Shown piece by piece: positions 1 to 8,446 of a DNA stretch of 64,000 nt. The position numbers and the translations under genes are program-made. A model generated the notes under the pieces. That model saw only the letters and a program-made list of their open reading frames with translations, was not told where the DNA came from and ran no database searches. Origin of the DNA: Rhodanobacter humi (GTDB lineage: Bacteria > Pseudomonadota > Gammaproteobacteria > Xanthomonadales > Rhodanobacteraceae); the NCBI RefSeq assembly GCF_041107455.1, contig NZ_JBGBPY010000001.1, forward strand, positions 3,100,001-3,164,000, given 5' to 3'. Each line of letters begins with the position of its first letter. The stretch's first letter is position 1.

Positions 1-429
1 AACGGCCAGGCGGAACAGTGCTTGCAGCCATATTTCGGTGATGCCGATGGCCAGCAGCACCGTCGCGGGCACTTGGGCCGCGCGCAGCATCAGCATGCAG
101 ACAGTGAGATAAATGGCCAGCAGTGCGCTTCCGCAAAGCAGCGTGGTCGGGATCGCATAGGCCAGCACCTGGTTGCGGCGCGCCGGCTCCTTTGCCACTT
201 CGCCAAGCAAGATGACGTTTGTGCCGAAAGGCGAAAGCGCTCCAAGGAGCACGGCCAGCGATGCGACGCCTGCAAACCCACCAAACTGGTACGGCCCCAA
301 CATGCGCGCCACCAGCAGCAAGGTGCCTGCCTGCACCAGCGTATACAAACCCAATATGAAGGTTGTGCGGATGGTGCCGCGCGCTATGGGGCCTTTCATG
401 GAGGTCGGGGTACCGGTTACGCGTGGCAT
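1..429 (-). CDS. Polysaccharide flippase, Wzx-like (partial, C-terminus beyond window)
   Basis: The frame is open to the left edge, so only 143 N-terminal residues are visible. They form about four hydrophobic helices with the look of oligosaccharide flippases, which move lipid-linked sugars across the inner membrane; the first helix continues into LLVARMLGPYQFGGFA, a common motif of that superfamily. The ATG at 429 lies inside the end of the upstream methyltransferase gene (13-base overlap), which suggests translational coupling; an ATG at 399 is an alternative start. It is the last visible gene of the pilin / glycosylation-like cluster. The family call is from pattern only, as the C-terminal two thirds cannot be seen. 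Confidence 0.7.
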   Translation of the reverse strand, partial: MPRVTGTPTSMKGPIARGTIRTTFILGLYTLVQAGTLLLVARMLGPYQFGGFAGVASLAVLLGALSPFGTNVILLGEVAKEPARRNQVLAYAIPTTLLCGSALLAIYLTVCMLMLRAAQVPATVLLAIGITEIWLQALFRLAV

Positions 430-1253
430 CTAGTGAATACAAATTCGTTGCAACCCAACCCGCGTGTGAGAGTCTGGCGTCGCAACTCGAACCCATCGGC
501 GGTCAATTTGCGCACAACCTCTTCGGGTTTTGCGACCTCGAACGGGTACCCACCCAGCCAATCCCGCCAGTCGTGAAAGATCGACATGCCCCGCTTTCTT
601 GCGTACTCACGTGCGTGGGTGCCTGGCAGGTGGAAATGCCGCAGGTCCTGCCACATGGAGTACATGGAAAATAGAGGGTAGAACGTCGCCCCAACCAGCC
701 AGCGTCCGGGAGCACTACTGCAGTAAAGGCGCTTTATGGCGTGCCAAATCTGTGAGCGCCAACCCTGATCGTTGTACAGCGCAATGAGCAAGGTACCGTG
801 TTGCGCTACGCGTGACTGAGCCAGTTCAATGGCGGGCCACATGGCTCCCGTATGATGCAGGACGCCCCAGCTGTAAACCAGGTCGAATTGCCCCAGTCCA
901 GCCATGAATGTGGGATCCAGCGCCGAGCCCTGCATGATTTGCCAATTCGTTGCACGGGGGGCGAAGCACCTGCGCAATTCTTCCGTACATGCCACAGAAT
1001 CGGCGTCATAGTCGAAGGCAACGACATCGGCTCCGAGCTGGTGCATCACCAGACTCGAAAGGCCGCTGCCGGAACCGATGTCCAGTGCACGAATACCGCG
1101 CAAGTCATCTCTCCCAAGAGACTCGCACAATCTGCGTCGTGCCTCGTCGATCCGATGCTCGTCGAGCGTCGTGAGAAAGGATTTCCAGTTGCGGCCGAAC
1201 GCGAACCGCAGGTCCGGGTCTTCGCGACGGGCAAGTTGTGTGGGCGAATTCAT
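417..1253 (-). CDS. Class I SAM-dependent methyltransferase
   Basis: A 278-residue protein with a Rossmann-type methyltransferase core. Motif I is LDIGSGSG at residues 57-64, an acidic residue ends strand beta-2 (D81 in VAFDYDAD), and the motif IV region reads FDLVYSWGVLHH (about 123-134), typical of Methyltransf_11/25-like enzymes. The substrate cannot be told from sequence. Its place between two TMTC-like membrane proteins and a flippase suggests methylation of a surface sugar or lipid-linked intermediate, which is inference. It starts 57 bases after the upstream gene and overlaps the flippase start, so an operon is likely. Confidence 0.8.
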   Translation of the reverse strand: MNSPTQLARREDPDLRFAFGRNWKSFLTTLDEHRIDEARRRLCESLGRDDLRGIRALDIGSGSGLSSLVMHQLGADVVAFDYDADSVACTEELRRCFAPRATNWQIMQGSALDPTFMAGLGQFDLVYSWGVLHHTGAMWPAIELAQSRVAQHGTLLIALYNDQGWRSQIWHAIKRLYCSSAPGRWLVGATFYPLFSMYSMWQDLRHFHLPGTHAREYARKRGMSIFHDWRDWLGGYPFEVAKPEEVVRKLTADGFELRRQTLTRGLGCNEFVFTRCHA

Positions 1254-1310
1254 GTTGTGATCTTACCAGTGCGAAAACGCGACGCTCGAGCCGCGTCGAT
1301 GACGCGTGGG

Positions 1311-3482
1311 TCATTCATTGGACTTGGTAGTCGCGTCGATTTGCTGTCGGAGTTCATGGATATTGCTGTCCAGCCGTCCTCCGATATTGAGCTGCTGCAG
1401 CACCTGAATTTGTCGCTTGGCGGCATCCAGGTGCCCCGAGGCGAGCAGCATGCGCACCAGCGTGATGTGATAAGCCGGCTCACCCGGCAGATCCTTCACG
1501 GCGCCTTCGATCATGCGAAGGCCCAAGGCGTGGTCACTCAGCACGTTCCATGCGTAGTCGCCGTAGGTGGCTTGCAGTCGCGCGCTGGGCCCGGGGTGGT
1601 CCAGGGCAGCCTCGAAGGCTTGCATCATGCGATCAGTGGGCAGAGGACAGGCGCCATCCCTGGCACACTGCGCCAGCGCGGCCAGCGAGCTTTCGTCTTG
1701 CACGCCGGCCTTTCGCGCTTTGAGCTTGGCGATCATGCTGTCCCACCATTGCGGCTTGAGCGGCAGCCCCATGCGCGAGTTCATGAAGATCAACGCTTGC
1801 TGCGGCAGGATCGAGGATTCAGGGAAGCTGGCAGCTTTCTCCAGCGGAACGTAGGCCAATCGCGTGTAAGGCGAGGCAGGATCGTAGTGTGAATACATGA
1901 TGTAGGTGCGGCCCAGTTCGTACTGCGCACGCGGCGAATCGGGCGCACGCACGGCCAGATCCTGAGCCAGCCGCAGCGGGTCGCCCCAGGCGTAGGCAGT
2001 AGCCGCGGTTAGTCCGATCCACCACAGCAGCAAGCAGGCCAGCAGGGTGCGCCGAGGCAGCAGCCAGCGAGGCCGGCGAATAGAGGGTTGCACGGCTTCA
2101 GACGGGACGGCCGCCAACCATGGCACTACGGCCAGCAGTACGCCGAAGCTGGCGAAATAGTTGCGGTGCTCATAAACCAGCTCCAGCGGGATGATGGTGC
2201 CGGTCATCACATGGCAGCCCAGGTACAGGGCAACCCCGAGTGCCACCAATGGCTTTTGGCGACGCAGGCAGAACACCAGAACGACCAGTGCGGCGATTCC
2301 CAGTACGCTGATCAGTGTCGTCCATGGCGACAGCAAGCCGGTCGAGATGCGGAACTGATCGTGGTAGAAGGACAGTGCCTGTGGTGTTGGCAGCAGCGTC
2401 CACCCGATGTAATCGCAGACTATGCGCACCTCGCTCAGCAGGCGGGTGCCAAGGGTGAAGTCGCGCGTGGCCCAATTGGCCGAATTCAGCACGTTGGGCA
2501 GCAGCCAGATCAATCCCGCCAGCAGCGGCATCGCCAGTACCACCACAAACAAGCCCGCAATCCGCCAGTCCCATTCCCCGTAGGAGCGCACCTTGTGCGC
2601 GACCACTGCCTCATCCGACGCGTTGTCGCGCACAGGGTGCGCTCCTGCGGATAGCGGTGCGTGCTTGAAGCGGAACAGGATCCATTCGACCAGGAATGCA
2701 TACAGCGGCAGCATCGCCGCCGTTTCCTTGGCCAGTAGGCCGATGGTGGTGGCCATGGTGAGGCTGATGACACAGAGCCATAAACCGCCCCACATGCCTT
2801 CTGTGTAGGAGCGTACCCTGTGCGCGAATGAGCGTTGTGAGCTGTCTTGGGGCGGCGCGCTTTCCAAAAGCATTCGTGCACTGGGTGCGCTCCTACACCG
2901 CAACATGCGCTGACGCCCGGCGACATACCCGACCAGCCCCAGTAAAACGAACAGGTTGGCCATGCTCTCCTCGCGCTGTACTACATACAGCACGGCGGTG
3001 AGATTGATCGGCAACAGCATCCAACCCGCCGCGGTCAGGGCCGCGACGGTACCTGTCCGTTGTTTGTCTCCCTCATTTGCGCGAGGAACTTGTCCCGCAC
3101 TTGATCCAGGAGGAGGGTTGGGGCGGGTTACGGCCAGCAGCAACATCCTTGCGAGCAAAAACACCAGTACGCCGTTCAGCAAGTGCACGACAAGGTTGAA
3201 CAGCTTCCAGCTCCAAGGGTTCAGCCCACTTGCCAGGTAGTTCGCGGCGAAGCTCAGCGAGGCGAGCGGGCGCTTGAAATCGCTGGCCGGCGAGGAAAGA
3301 GCGGCGCGCACCAGCGCAGGCACGCTGACTTCATGTGGTTGCACACCAGGGTTGTCCACAATGTTCGGATAGTCATCGAACAGCCAGCTGCCGTAGAGGC
3401 CGGGCCAGTAGGCCGCCGTGGCAATTAGCATTGCGATCGGCAGCAACCAGCGCATCGCGGGCGTCTTTGGGGAGTGGATCAT
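1311..3482 (-). CDS. TMTC-like multi-pass membrane protein with C-terminal TPR-like region (probable GT-C glycosyltransferase), copy A
   Basis: About 723 residues if started at the ATG at 3482, where the hydrophobic N-terminus begins; the open frame extends upstream to 3695 but that stretch has no family-like sequence and overlaps the previous gene. It shares the hallmarks of eukaryotic TMTC O-mannosyltransferases: an acidic loop FDDYPNIVDNP after the first helix, a RPLASLSFAANYL segment before helix 3, conserved LLAKETA, then helical repeats after about residue 520. It is a paralogue of the next gene upstream. Two palindromic repeats lie inside it in frame (about residues 196-226 and 279-301), in loops between helices. 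The role is inferred: transfer of a sugar to an exported protein, perhaps pilin. An exact substrate cannot be given. Confidence 0.7.
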   Translation of the reverse strand: MIHSPKTPAMRWLLPIAMLIATAAYWPGLYGSWLFDDYPNIVDNPGVQPHEVSVPALVRAALSSPASDFKRPLASLSFAANYLASGLNPWSWKLFNLVVHLLNGVLVFLLARMLLLAVTRPNPPPGSSAGQVPRANEGDKQRTGTVAALTAAGWMLLPINLTAVLYVVQREESMANLFVLLGLVGYVAGRQRMLRCRSAPSARMLLESAPPQDSSQRSFAHRVRSYTEGMWGGLWLCVISLTMATTIGLLAKETAAMLPLYAFLVEWILFRFKHAPLSAGAHPVRDNASDEAVVAHKVRSYGEWDWRIAGLFVVVLAMPLLAGLIWLLPNVLNSANWATRDFTLGTRLLSEVRIVCDYIGWTLLPTPQALSFYHDQFRISTGLLSPWTTLISVLGIAALVVLVFCLRRQKPLVALGVALYLGCHVMTGTIIPLELVYEHRNYFASFGVLLAVVPWLAAVPSEAVQPSIRRPRWLLPRRTLLACLLLWWIGLTAATAYAWGDPLRLAQDLAVRAPDSPRAQYELGRTYIMYSHYDPASPYTRLAYVPLEKAASFPESSILPQQALIFMNSRMGLPLKPQWWDSMIAKLKARKAGVQDESSLAALAQCARDGACPLPTDRMMQAFEAALDHPGPSARLQATYGDYAWNVLSDHALGLRMIEGAVKDLPGEPAYHITLVRMLLASGHLDAAKRQIQVLQQLNIGGRLDSNIHELRQQIDATTKSNE
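2580..2648. repeat. Palindromic repeat (GTAGGAGCGCACC family), in frame inside the TMTC-like gene
   Basis: The left arm GTAGGAGCGCACCTTGTGCG and the right arm ending CACAGGGTGCGCTCCTGC pair with each other. At 69 bp it keeps the reading frame and encodes roughly residues 279-301 of the host protein (GAHPVRDN...VAHKVRSY). Intergenic copies of the same element sit at 16435, 21856 and, with an extra insertion, at 36307 and 45220. Confidence 0.85.
2805..2896. repeat. Second in-frame palindromic repeat of the same family
   Basis: Runs from GTAGGAGCGTACCCTGTGCG to GCACTGGGTGCGCTCCTAC, with the core GCGAATG / CATTCG also paired. It adds a linker (RSAPSARML...FAHRVRSY) to the host membrane protein at about residues 196-226, where the paralogous gene at 3655-5739 has only a short basic loop. 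The length is 92 bp; flanking sequence keeps the frame open. Confidence 0.85.
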
Positions 3483-3654
3483 GTCGTCACGATGGGAGGA
3501 TGGGTGTCCCATTTTGACGCATAGCTGCGAGTTTCGACGCTTCACAGCCGCCAATTCAGGGTTAAACAGGCCATCGACGCGGGAGGCCCTGTGCGGCGCA
3601 CTTGTCCCGTACTGACTTGGCGGGTGAGCGTATAAATCGGCAAGGCGGTCCCGG

Positions 3655-5739
3655 TCAATCGTGCCGGGCCGCAGTGGATCTGCCTCGTTCGGCAAGCTGC
3701 TCCAATACCGTGATCTGTCTGTCGAGGCGCCCTGCGTAGTTCAATTGCCGCAACGCGGCTATCTGTTCCCGCGCCTCTCCGATCTGCCCATTGCGGGCAT
3801 ACAGCACGGCCAGGTCGATGCGATAGGCAGGTTCGCTCGGGTCTCCAGCGGCTGCGAGCGTCAAGTATTTTTCCGCAAGCATGTCGTCGTGCAGGATGTC
3901 GCGCAGGAAATCTGCATAGATACCGTAGAGTCGCGAGACGGGCTGCGGCCGCGAGAGCGCCGCCTGGTAAGCTCGCTGCAATTGCGCCACGTCGAATTTG
4001 CAGGCACCCGCGACATAACAGTTGGTCAGCGTCATCAGCGCGGAGATGTCCTCCTGCTTCGTCGGTTGGCTGCGCAGTTTGCGCACCATCGAATTCCATG
4101 GCGCGCCATCCTCGCCTTGCTGACCGTGATCGACGAGCATGATCATCGCCTGATCGGGCAGGGCGGACGAGCCAGGAATCGCGGCAGCCTGCCGAAAATA
4201 CTTCGATGACTCATCCAGTGTCTTGCCGGGCTGATAGTTTGACGCGATCAGTAGCAGCCGGCCGGCTTCGTACAAGGCGCGCGCCGACTCAGGATGATTG
4301 TTGGCCTCGGCGACGGCCAGCCGCAGCGGGTTGGACCACTCCCTTGCGCGCAGGTTGGTGGTCGCCGCGAACCATAGCAGCGCGACCGCAACCAAGGACC
4401 CGCGCAGTATCGGCAGCGAGATTTTCCAGCGCGGGCCAAGCAGCAACGCCCCCGCTGCCAGCAATACTCCGATCGACGCGAAATACATGCGTTGCTCGTA
4501 GACCAGTTCCAGTGGAATGATGGTCGCAGTCAGCAATTGCGCGGCGAAAAACCAGCCGATGCCAAGCGAAACCAGCGGGTGTCGATTGCGCAGCCAGACC
4601 GCGAGCGCGATCAGTGCAGCCAGAAAAACGATCGAGCCCAAGGTGGTCCACGGTGCAAGCAGTCCAGTAGATACCACGATCTCGTCGTGATACAGGCTCA
4701 GTACGATCGGATTGGGCAGCAGCGTCCAGTGCAGGTAATCCACCAGCACGCGTGGCTCGGTGAGCAGTCGCTGCACGAGGGTGAAATCGCGGCCGGTCCA
4801 TGCGCCGGGGCGCAAGACAGAGCGCAACAGCCACGAGAAACCCAGCATGGCTGGAGCGAACAGGGTGGTGACGAATGTCCACCAGATACGAGGATCCTGT
4901 TTCGGCTTTCTCTCTCGTTTCAGGGGAGCGAAACCCGAAGGTGCGGATGAGGGCTCGGTGTCAGGAAGAGTTTGCATGGAACTCGCACTCCCACCTTCAC
5001 TCTCTTTCCAGTTGGACGATGTGATGTGCGTGAATCGCAGCAAGATCCATTCAGCCAGAAACGCGAACACTGGCAGCAGTACTGCGGTCTCTTTCGACGT
5101 CAGTCCCAATATCATGCCAAACACGATGCCGCCGACGGCCAATGCGAACCCTCGCCGATCGCGGCGCGAGCTGCGGGCAGTCAGCATCATCCAACGACCG
5201 TGCAGATACGCCCACAAGCCAGCCAGTATGAATATCTGGCACAGGCTTTCCATGCGTTGCACCACGTACAGCACCGCCATCAGGTTGATCGGCAGTAGCA
5301 TCCACGCCACGCTCACGACCAATGCCAGGCGCGTGGTCGCAGCGTTGTCGAATTTGTTGGGTGTGCGTAGCACAAGCAATCGCAACAACGCGCGCAGCAT
5401 GCAGAACAGCAGCACGCCGTTGACCAAGTGGATGATGACGTTGGTCAACTTGAACGCCCACGGGGCACCGCTGCCGAAATACCAGTTCAGGGAGAACGTA
5501 AGCGATGCCAGTGGCCGGCGCAGAAAGCTCGAAGGTGAAGACAGCAGTGAGCCTACCCATGCTCCCAGTGTCGAATGTCCCGGTGTGATGTGGATCTCCG
5601 GGTTGTCCACGATGTTCGGGTAATCGTCGAATACCCAGCCGCCGGCGAGGCCTGGCCAGTAAACGGCCGCCGTAGCGATAACCGTCATTGCAAGCAGCAA
5701 CCAGGGAAGTCGTTGGCGCGTGGTGTCACTCAGGTGCAT
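3655..5739 (-). CDS. TMTC-like multi-pass membrane protein with C-terminal TPR-like region, copy B
   Basis: A 694-residue protein. Residues 12-33 form the first membrane helix, followed by FDDYPNIVDNPEI (37-49), then RRPLASLTFSLNWYF (74-88), SKETAVLLP (215-223) and about ten membrane segments to residue 480; residues 500-694 are soluble, alpha-helical and TPR-like. This order matches the TMTC family of GT-C O-mannosyltransferases. The loop at 240-285 is hydrophilic, rich in Ser/Pro, and replaces the palindrome-encoded loop of copy A. It sits 96 bases after the TfpX-like gene and two genes after the pilins, so a role in modifying pilin or another surface protein is plausible but not shown. Confidence 0.75.
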   Translation of the reverse strand: MHLSDTTRQRLPWLLLAMTVIATAAVYWPGLAGGWVFDDYPNIVDNPEIHITPGHSTLGAWVGSLLSSPSSFLRRPLASLTFSLNWYFGSGAPWAFKLTNVIIHLVNGVLLFCMLRALLRLLVLRTPNKFDNAATTRLALVVSVAWMLLPINLMAVLYVVQRMESLCQIFILAGLWAYLHGRWMMLTARSSRRDRRGFALAVGGIVFGMILGLTSKETAVLLPVFAFLAEWILLRFTHITSSNWKESEGGSASSMQTLPDTEPSSAPSGFAPLKRERKPKQDPRIWWTFVTTLFAPAMLGFSWLLRSVLRPGAWTGRDFTLVQRLLTEPRVLVDYLHWTLLPNPIVLSLYHDEIVVSTGLLAPWTTLGSIVFLAALIALAVWLRNRHPLVSLGIGWFFAAQLLTATIIPLELVYEQRMYFASIGVLLAAGALLLGPRWKISLPILRGSLVAVALLWFAATTNLRAREWSNPLRLAVAEANNHPESARALYEAGRLLLIASNYQPGKTLDESSKYFRQAAAIPGSSALPDQAMIMLVDHGQQGEDGAPWNSMVRKLRSQPTKQEDISALMTLTNCYVAGACKFDVAQLQRAYQAALSRPQPVSRLYGIYADFLRDILHDDMLAEKYLTLAAAGDPSEPAYRIDLAVLYARNGQIGEAREQIAALRQLNYAGRLDRQITVLEQLAERGRSTAARHD

Positions 5740-5835
5740 GCGAGCATTCCAGGTGTAAAGGCCGGCCAGTGGTAGCGATTCGGTTTGCTCAGTCGAAGAG
5801 CCGGTTTGACATCGCAGGTATCTTGCTGGCGTTGA

Positions 5836-6663
5836 TCAAGCACGCGACGGTTCACCCGGTTCACCCGGTTCGCCTGGTTTCCGCGTTGCGCCGCCTGTCG
5901 CAGGTGTTGCATCCACCGGCCATGGATTGATGGCCAGTGCGCCGATGGGTTGCCCATCCTTCGCGTGCACCATCATTACCAAATCACCGTTGCGTGCCTG
6001 GATCGGTAGCCACAGGACTTGTGCCTCGCCCACGGCGTGTCGTTTGAGCCAAGCGTCAATTTCGTCATGCTTGCCTGGGTACAGCTGGAGCAGCGTATGC
6101 ACTGGTTGCGCTCGCTGCAACAATGCCGGAATGGCCTCGGTGTAGGGAACGTAATACTTCGGAAAATCCTGTACGTCCTTGCCGGTCGAAAGCGTGCTGA
6201 ACAGTAGCGCGTTGTGCTCCTTTGGGTCAGTGGGCAGCCTGGTGCCCACCAGCACCGGACCCGTCCACGATAGATGTCGCCACTCCGGCCGACTGGCCTG
6301 TGCCAGATCCCTCCGTGCGAGCTGGTTGGCATCGACGAGGACAAAGCGGTCGACAGCGGCTACCAAGAATACTGGTCGCGTGCGCACGATTACATCGAAG
6401 CCATACACCAGCGCGGCTGTCTGCACGATCCCGATCACCGCTAGGTCGAATTTCAGGCCCTGCTTACCGCTCTTGAACACGATGAAGGTGATCAACGGCC
6501 CCAGCGTTACATCCACGCCCATCACGAGTGCCAACAATTCGCCGGCACCGCCGGCATGGAAATACGGCGGCGGATACCACACCAATAGCAGCAGCGCCGC
6601 CACGATCGCAGCGATCGTGGCGCTGATGCATAGGTGGATGAGTGCAGCGTTCCAGCGTGACAT
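5836..6663 (-). CDS. TfpX/TfpZ family type IV pilin accessory protein
   Basis: 275 residues. Three membrane helices at about 8-29, 42-63 and 72-92 contain the family-like stretch GVDVTLGPLITFIVF, followed by a periplasmic domain. Members are encoded next to type IV pilin genes and help particular pilin alleles assemble; here it follows two pilin genes, which supports the call. The C-terminus ends in GEPGEPGEPS, encoded by a 9-base tandem repeat at about 5849-5875; copy-number change there would lengthen or shorten the tail without a frameshift. The start at 6663 is the only ATG before the first helix. Confidence 0.75.
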   Translation of the reverse strand: MSRWNAALIHLCISATIAAIVAALLLLVWYPPPYFHAGGAGELLALVMGVDVTLGPLITFIVFKSGKQGLKFDLAVIGIVQTAALVYGFDVIVRTRPVFLVAAVDRFVLVDANQLARRDLAQASRPEWRHLSWTGPVLVGTRLPTDPKEHNALLFSTLSTGKDVQDFPKYYVPYTEAIPALLQRAQPVHTLLQLYPGKHDEIDAWLKRHAVGEAQVLWLPIQARNGDLVMMVHAKDGQPIGALAINPWPVDATPATGGATRKPGEPGEPGEPSRA

Positions 6664-6794
6664 GCCACGATTCTATATGTGCCGACGCGGGTTATTGAAG
6701 CCTGCGCGCTTGGGGCACTGCTTGGCAGATCGCTTGGCCGCGCATCGGAATGCCGCCGTGATGGTGGCTACGCATTGCTTGGCACCATTCTTTG

Positions 6795-6824
6795 CAAAAG
6801 AAACCCCGCTCGAGGCGAGGTTTC
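6795..6824 (-). terminator. Rho-independent terminator after the second pilin gene
   Basis: On the minus strand a GAAACCTCGC / GCGGGGTTTC stem with a five-base CTCGA loop (one G-T wobble) is followed by CTTTTG. It lies 33 bases past the pilin stop codon and resembles the terminator at 7733-7763, with the same TCGNG-type loop. Confidence 0.75.
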
Positions 6825-6856
6825 GGCAAGGAAGGGCGGGTTCGAAACTGAAAGAA

Positions 6857-7363
6857 TCAGCGGCATTCGGCAGGTGCGTACTTCGCCGGCAGAGTGCCAG
6901 TGGTTGCTGTCAGATTGTGGGATGTCGCAGTGGTATCCGTGGTTGAAGCACAAGCCCAGTCAATGGTCCCGGCTGCGCCGGCAGTCAATGCTGCCCCGCC
7001 GATATTGGGGGTCAGGATCAGCGTTTTGATTTGTGCGGCGGTTGGCAGGCCGGCGTCCTTGCTGGTGGTGACGGTGATCAATCCGGTGAGCTTGTCGACC
7101 TTGATGTTGGAAACGTACTTGGACGCACTGGTGCCGGTGCCGGGGAACTGCGCGTTGGCGGCGGCGAGGCCGTTCACGTCGTTCGTCTGAAAGCCCTCGG
7201 CCACGGCAATCTTGGCCGGTTCGACGGCTACGATGCCTTCGCTGATCTTGGCGCGGACGGCATAGTCCTGGTATGCAGGAATCGCGATGGCGGCGAGGAT
7301 CGCGATGATCGCCACGACGATCATCAACTCGATCAGGGTGAAGCCTTTTTGCATGATCTTCAT
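6857..7363 (-). CDS. pilA: Type IV major pilin, copy 1
   Basis: 168 residues. It starts MKIMQKG with prepilin-peptidase cleavage after Gly7, giving mature [20 protein letters not shown] with the conserved Glu5. The C-terminus has a Cys pair (DWAC ... AECR) that should close the D-region loop. An AAAAGGAA ribosome site precedes ATG 7363. It is the polymerising subunit of the pilus used for twitching and attachment. It is roughly three-quarters identical to copy 2, with the changes in the variable head. A sigma-54 promoter at 7480-7494 and its own terminator make it an independent transcription unit, probably under PilR. Confidence 0.93.
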   Translation of the reverse strand: MKIMQKGFTLIELMIVVAIIAILAAIAIPAYQDYAVRAKISEGIVAVEPAKIAVAEGFQTNDVNGLAAANAQFPGTGTSASKYVSNIKVDKLTGLITVTTSKDAGLPTAAQIKTLILTPNIGGAALTAGAAGTIDWACASTTDTTATSHNLTATTGTLPAKYAPAECR

Positions 7364-7479
7364 GGAATGTTCCTTTTGCTTCGTTAGCTAACCTTTGATG
7401 CCCCCAGGGTCCATGCCGCACCAAGCGGGATCGACCCTTCATCATGGCCAATAACGACCACGAAGCTGATGAAGTCGAA

Positions 7480-7494
7480 GCACTTTGTATGCCA
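7480..7494 (-). promoter_or_regulatory. Sigma-54 (RpoN) promoter of pilin copy 1
   Basis: The minus strand reads TGGCATACAAAGTGC: GG at -24 and GC at -12 with consensus spacing (TGGCAC-N5-TTGC; two mismatches). A start about 12 bases downstream leaves a 5' leader of about 105 bases. RpoN/PilR control is the known mode for pilA genes. The rest of the 7364-7798 interval holds only this leader and the terminator of copy 2; nothing coding was seen at 7500-7730. Confidence 0.8.
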
Positions 7495-7732
7495 CGAAAC
7501 GCCTTGCAAAAAGGGCGCGACAGGGTCACTACGCGCAGTGTGTTGACCATCACGAAAGCGTTTCACCCCTGTCTGGAAAGGCAGGGGTCATCACTACGCA
7601 GCAATCTATCCAAGTGGGCAGATGTGGGCACTCGAAGTCTGCGCCTGACGCACCCCAGGCGGATTGCGTGCTCGCACGCTTCGGGGTGTTGTCGAGGGTG
7701 ACGGCTGCTCATGGCCTTGCTCCATAGCTCTG

Positions 7733-7763
7733 CAAAAAGAAGCCCCGCGCGAGGCGGGGCTTC
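7733..7763 (-). terminator. Rho-independent terminator of pilin copy 2
   Basis: A perfect 10-bp stem (GAAGCCCCGC / GCGGGGCTTC) with a five-base loop, followed on the minus strand by a run of five T. It lies 36 bases past the pilin stop codon. Confidence 0.88.
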
Positions 7764-7798
7764 GGTAAGGCAGGGTGGGTTCGAAATCGAAGCCAGGA

Positions 7799-8308
7799 TC
7801 AACGGCACTCGGCGGGTGCGTACTTCGACGGCAGGGTGCCAGCAGCGCCCACCGACAGCTTGTGGGCCGTCGCGGTGGTATTGGTGTCCGAAGCGCAAGC
7901 CCAGTCGATCGTGCCGGTTGCACCAGCCGCCAGAGCCACCCCGCCAATATTGGGGGTCAAGGTCAGCGTCTTGTTTTGTGCCGCGGTCGGCAGGCCGCTG
8001 TCCTTGCTGGTCTCGACGGTGATCAAACCAGTGGCTGAGTCGACCTTAACGAACGAGACGTACTTGGATGCACTCGTGCCCGTGCCGGGGAATTGCGCAG
8101 CGGCAGCGGCAACGCCGGTCATGTCATTCGACTGGAAGCCCTCGGCCACGGCAATCTTGGCAGGTTCGGCGGCGACGACGCCTTCGGTGACCTTGGCGCG
8201 GACGGCGTAATCCTGGTACGCAGGAATGGCGATGGCCGCCAAGATCGCGATGATCGCGACCACGATCATCAGTTCGATCAGGGTGAAGCCTTTCTGCATG
8301 CTCTTCAT
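7799..8308 (-). CDS. pilA: Type IV major pilin, copy 2
   Basis: 169 residues, MKSMQKG then the class III cleavage site and [20 protein letters not shown]; Glu5 is present. The C-terminal Cys pair is DWACAS ... AECR. An AGAGGA ribosome site lies eight bases before ATG 8308. It is very close to copy 1 over the first 40 residues and in the second half, differing mainly around residues 40-70, 86-104 and 140-158. Promoter, leader, gene and terminator all recur in the neighbouring copy, so the whole unit (about 900 bp) was duplicated. Confidence 0.93.
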   Translation of the reverse strand: MKSMQKGFTLIELMIVVAIIAILAAIAIPAYQDYAVRAKVTEGVVAAEPAKIAVAEGFQSNDMTGVAAAAAQFPGTGTSASKYVSFVKVDSATGLITVETSKDSGLPTAAQNKTLTLTPNIGGVALAAGATGTIDWACASDTNTTATAHKLSVGAAGTLPSKYAPAECR

Positions 8309-8431
8309 GGTGGTTCCTCTGTTGGCTAGCTAGCGTAGTTGCCCCCTGGGTTCCGGCCCCGATACCCCCTAGGCGGGATCGAACCCCAACACGACTTGGT
8401 CAGGAACGACCAGGAAGCTGGCGGAATCGAA

Positions 8432-8446
8432 GCATCTAACATGCCA
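8432..8446 (-). promoter_or_regulatory. Sigma-54 promoter of pilin copy 2
   Basis: The minus strand reads TGGCATGTTAGATGC, matching TGGCAC-N5-TTGC at all key GG/GC positions. It lies about 124 bases before the start codon, nearly the same distance as in the other pilin unit. Confidence 0.8.

Noticed and set aside
3483-3695. N-terminal extension of TMTC-like copy A to an ATG at 3695
   Set aside because: The extra 71 residues are hydrophilic, overlap the upstream gene and have no counterpart in copy B.
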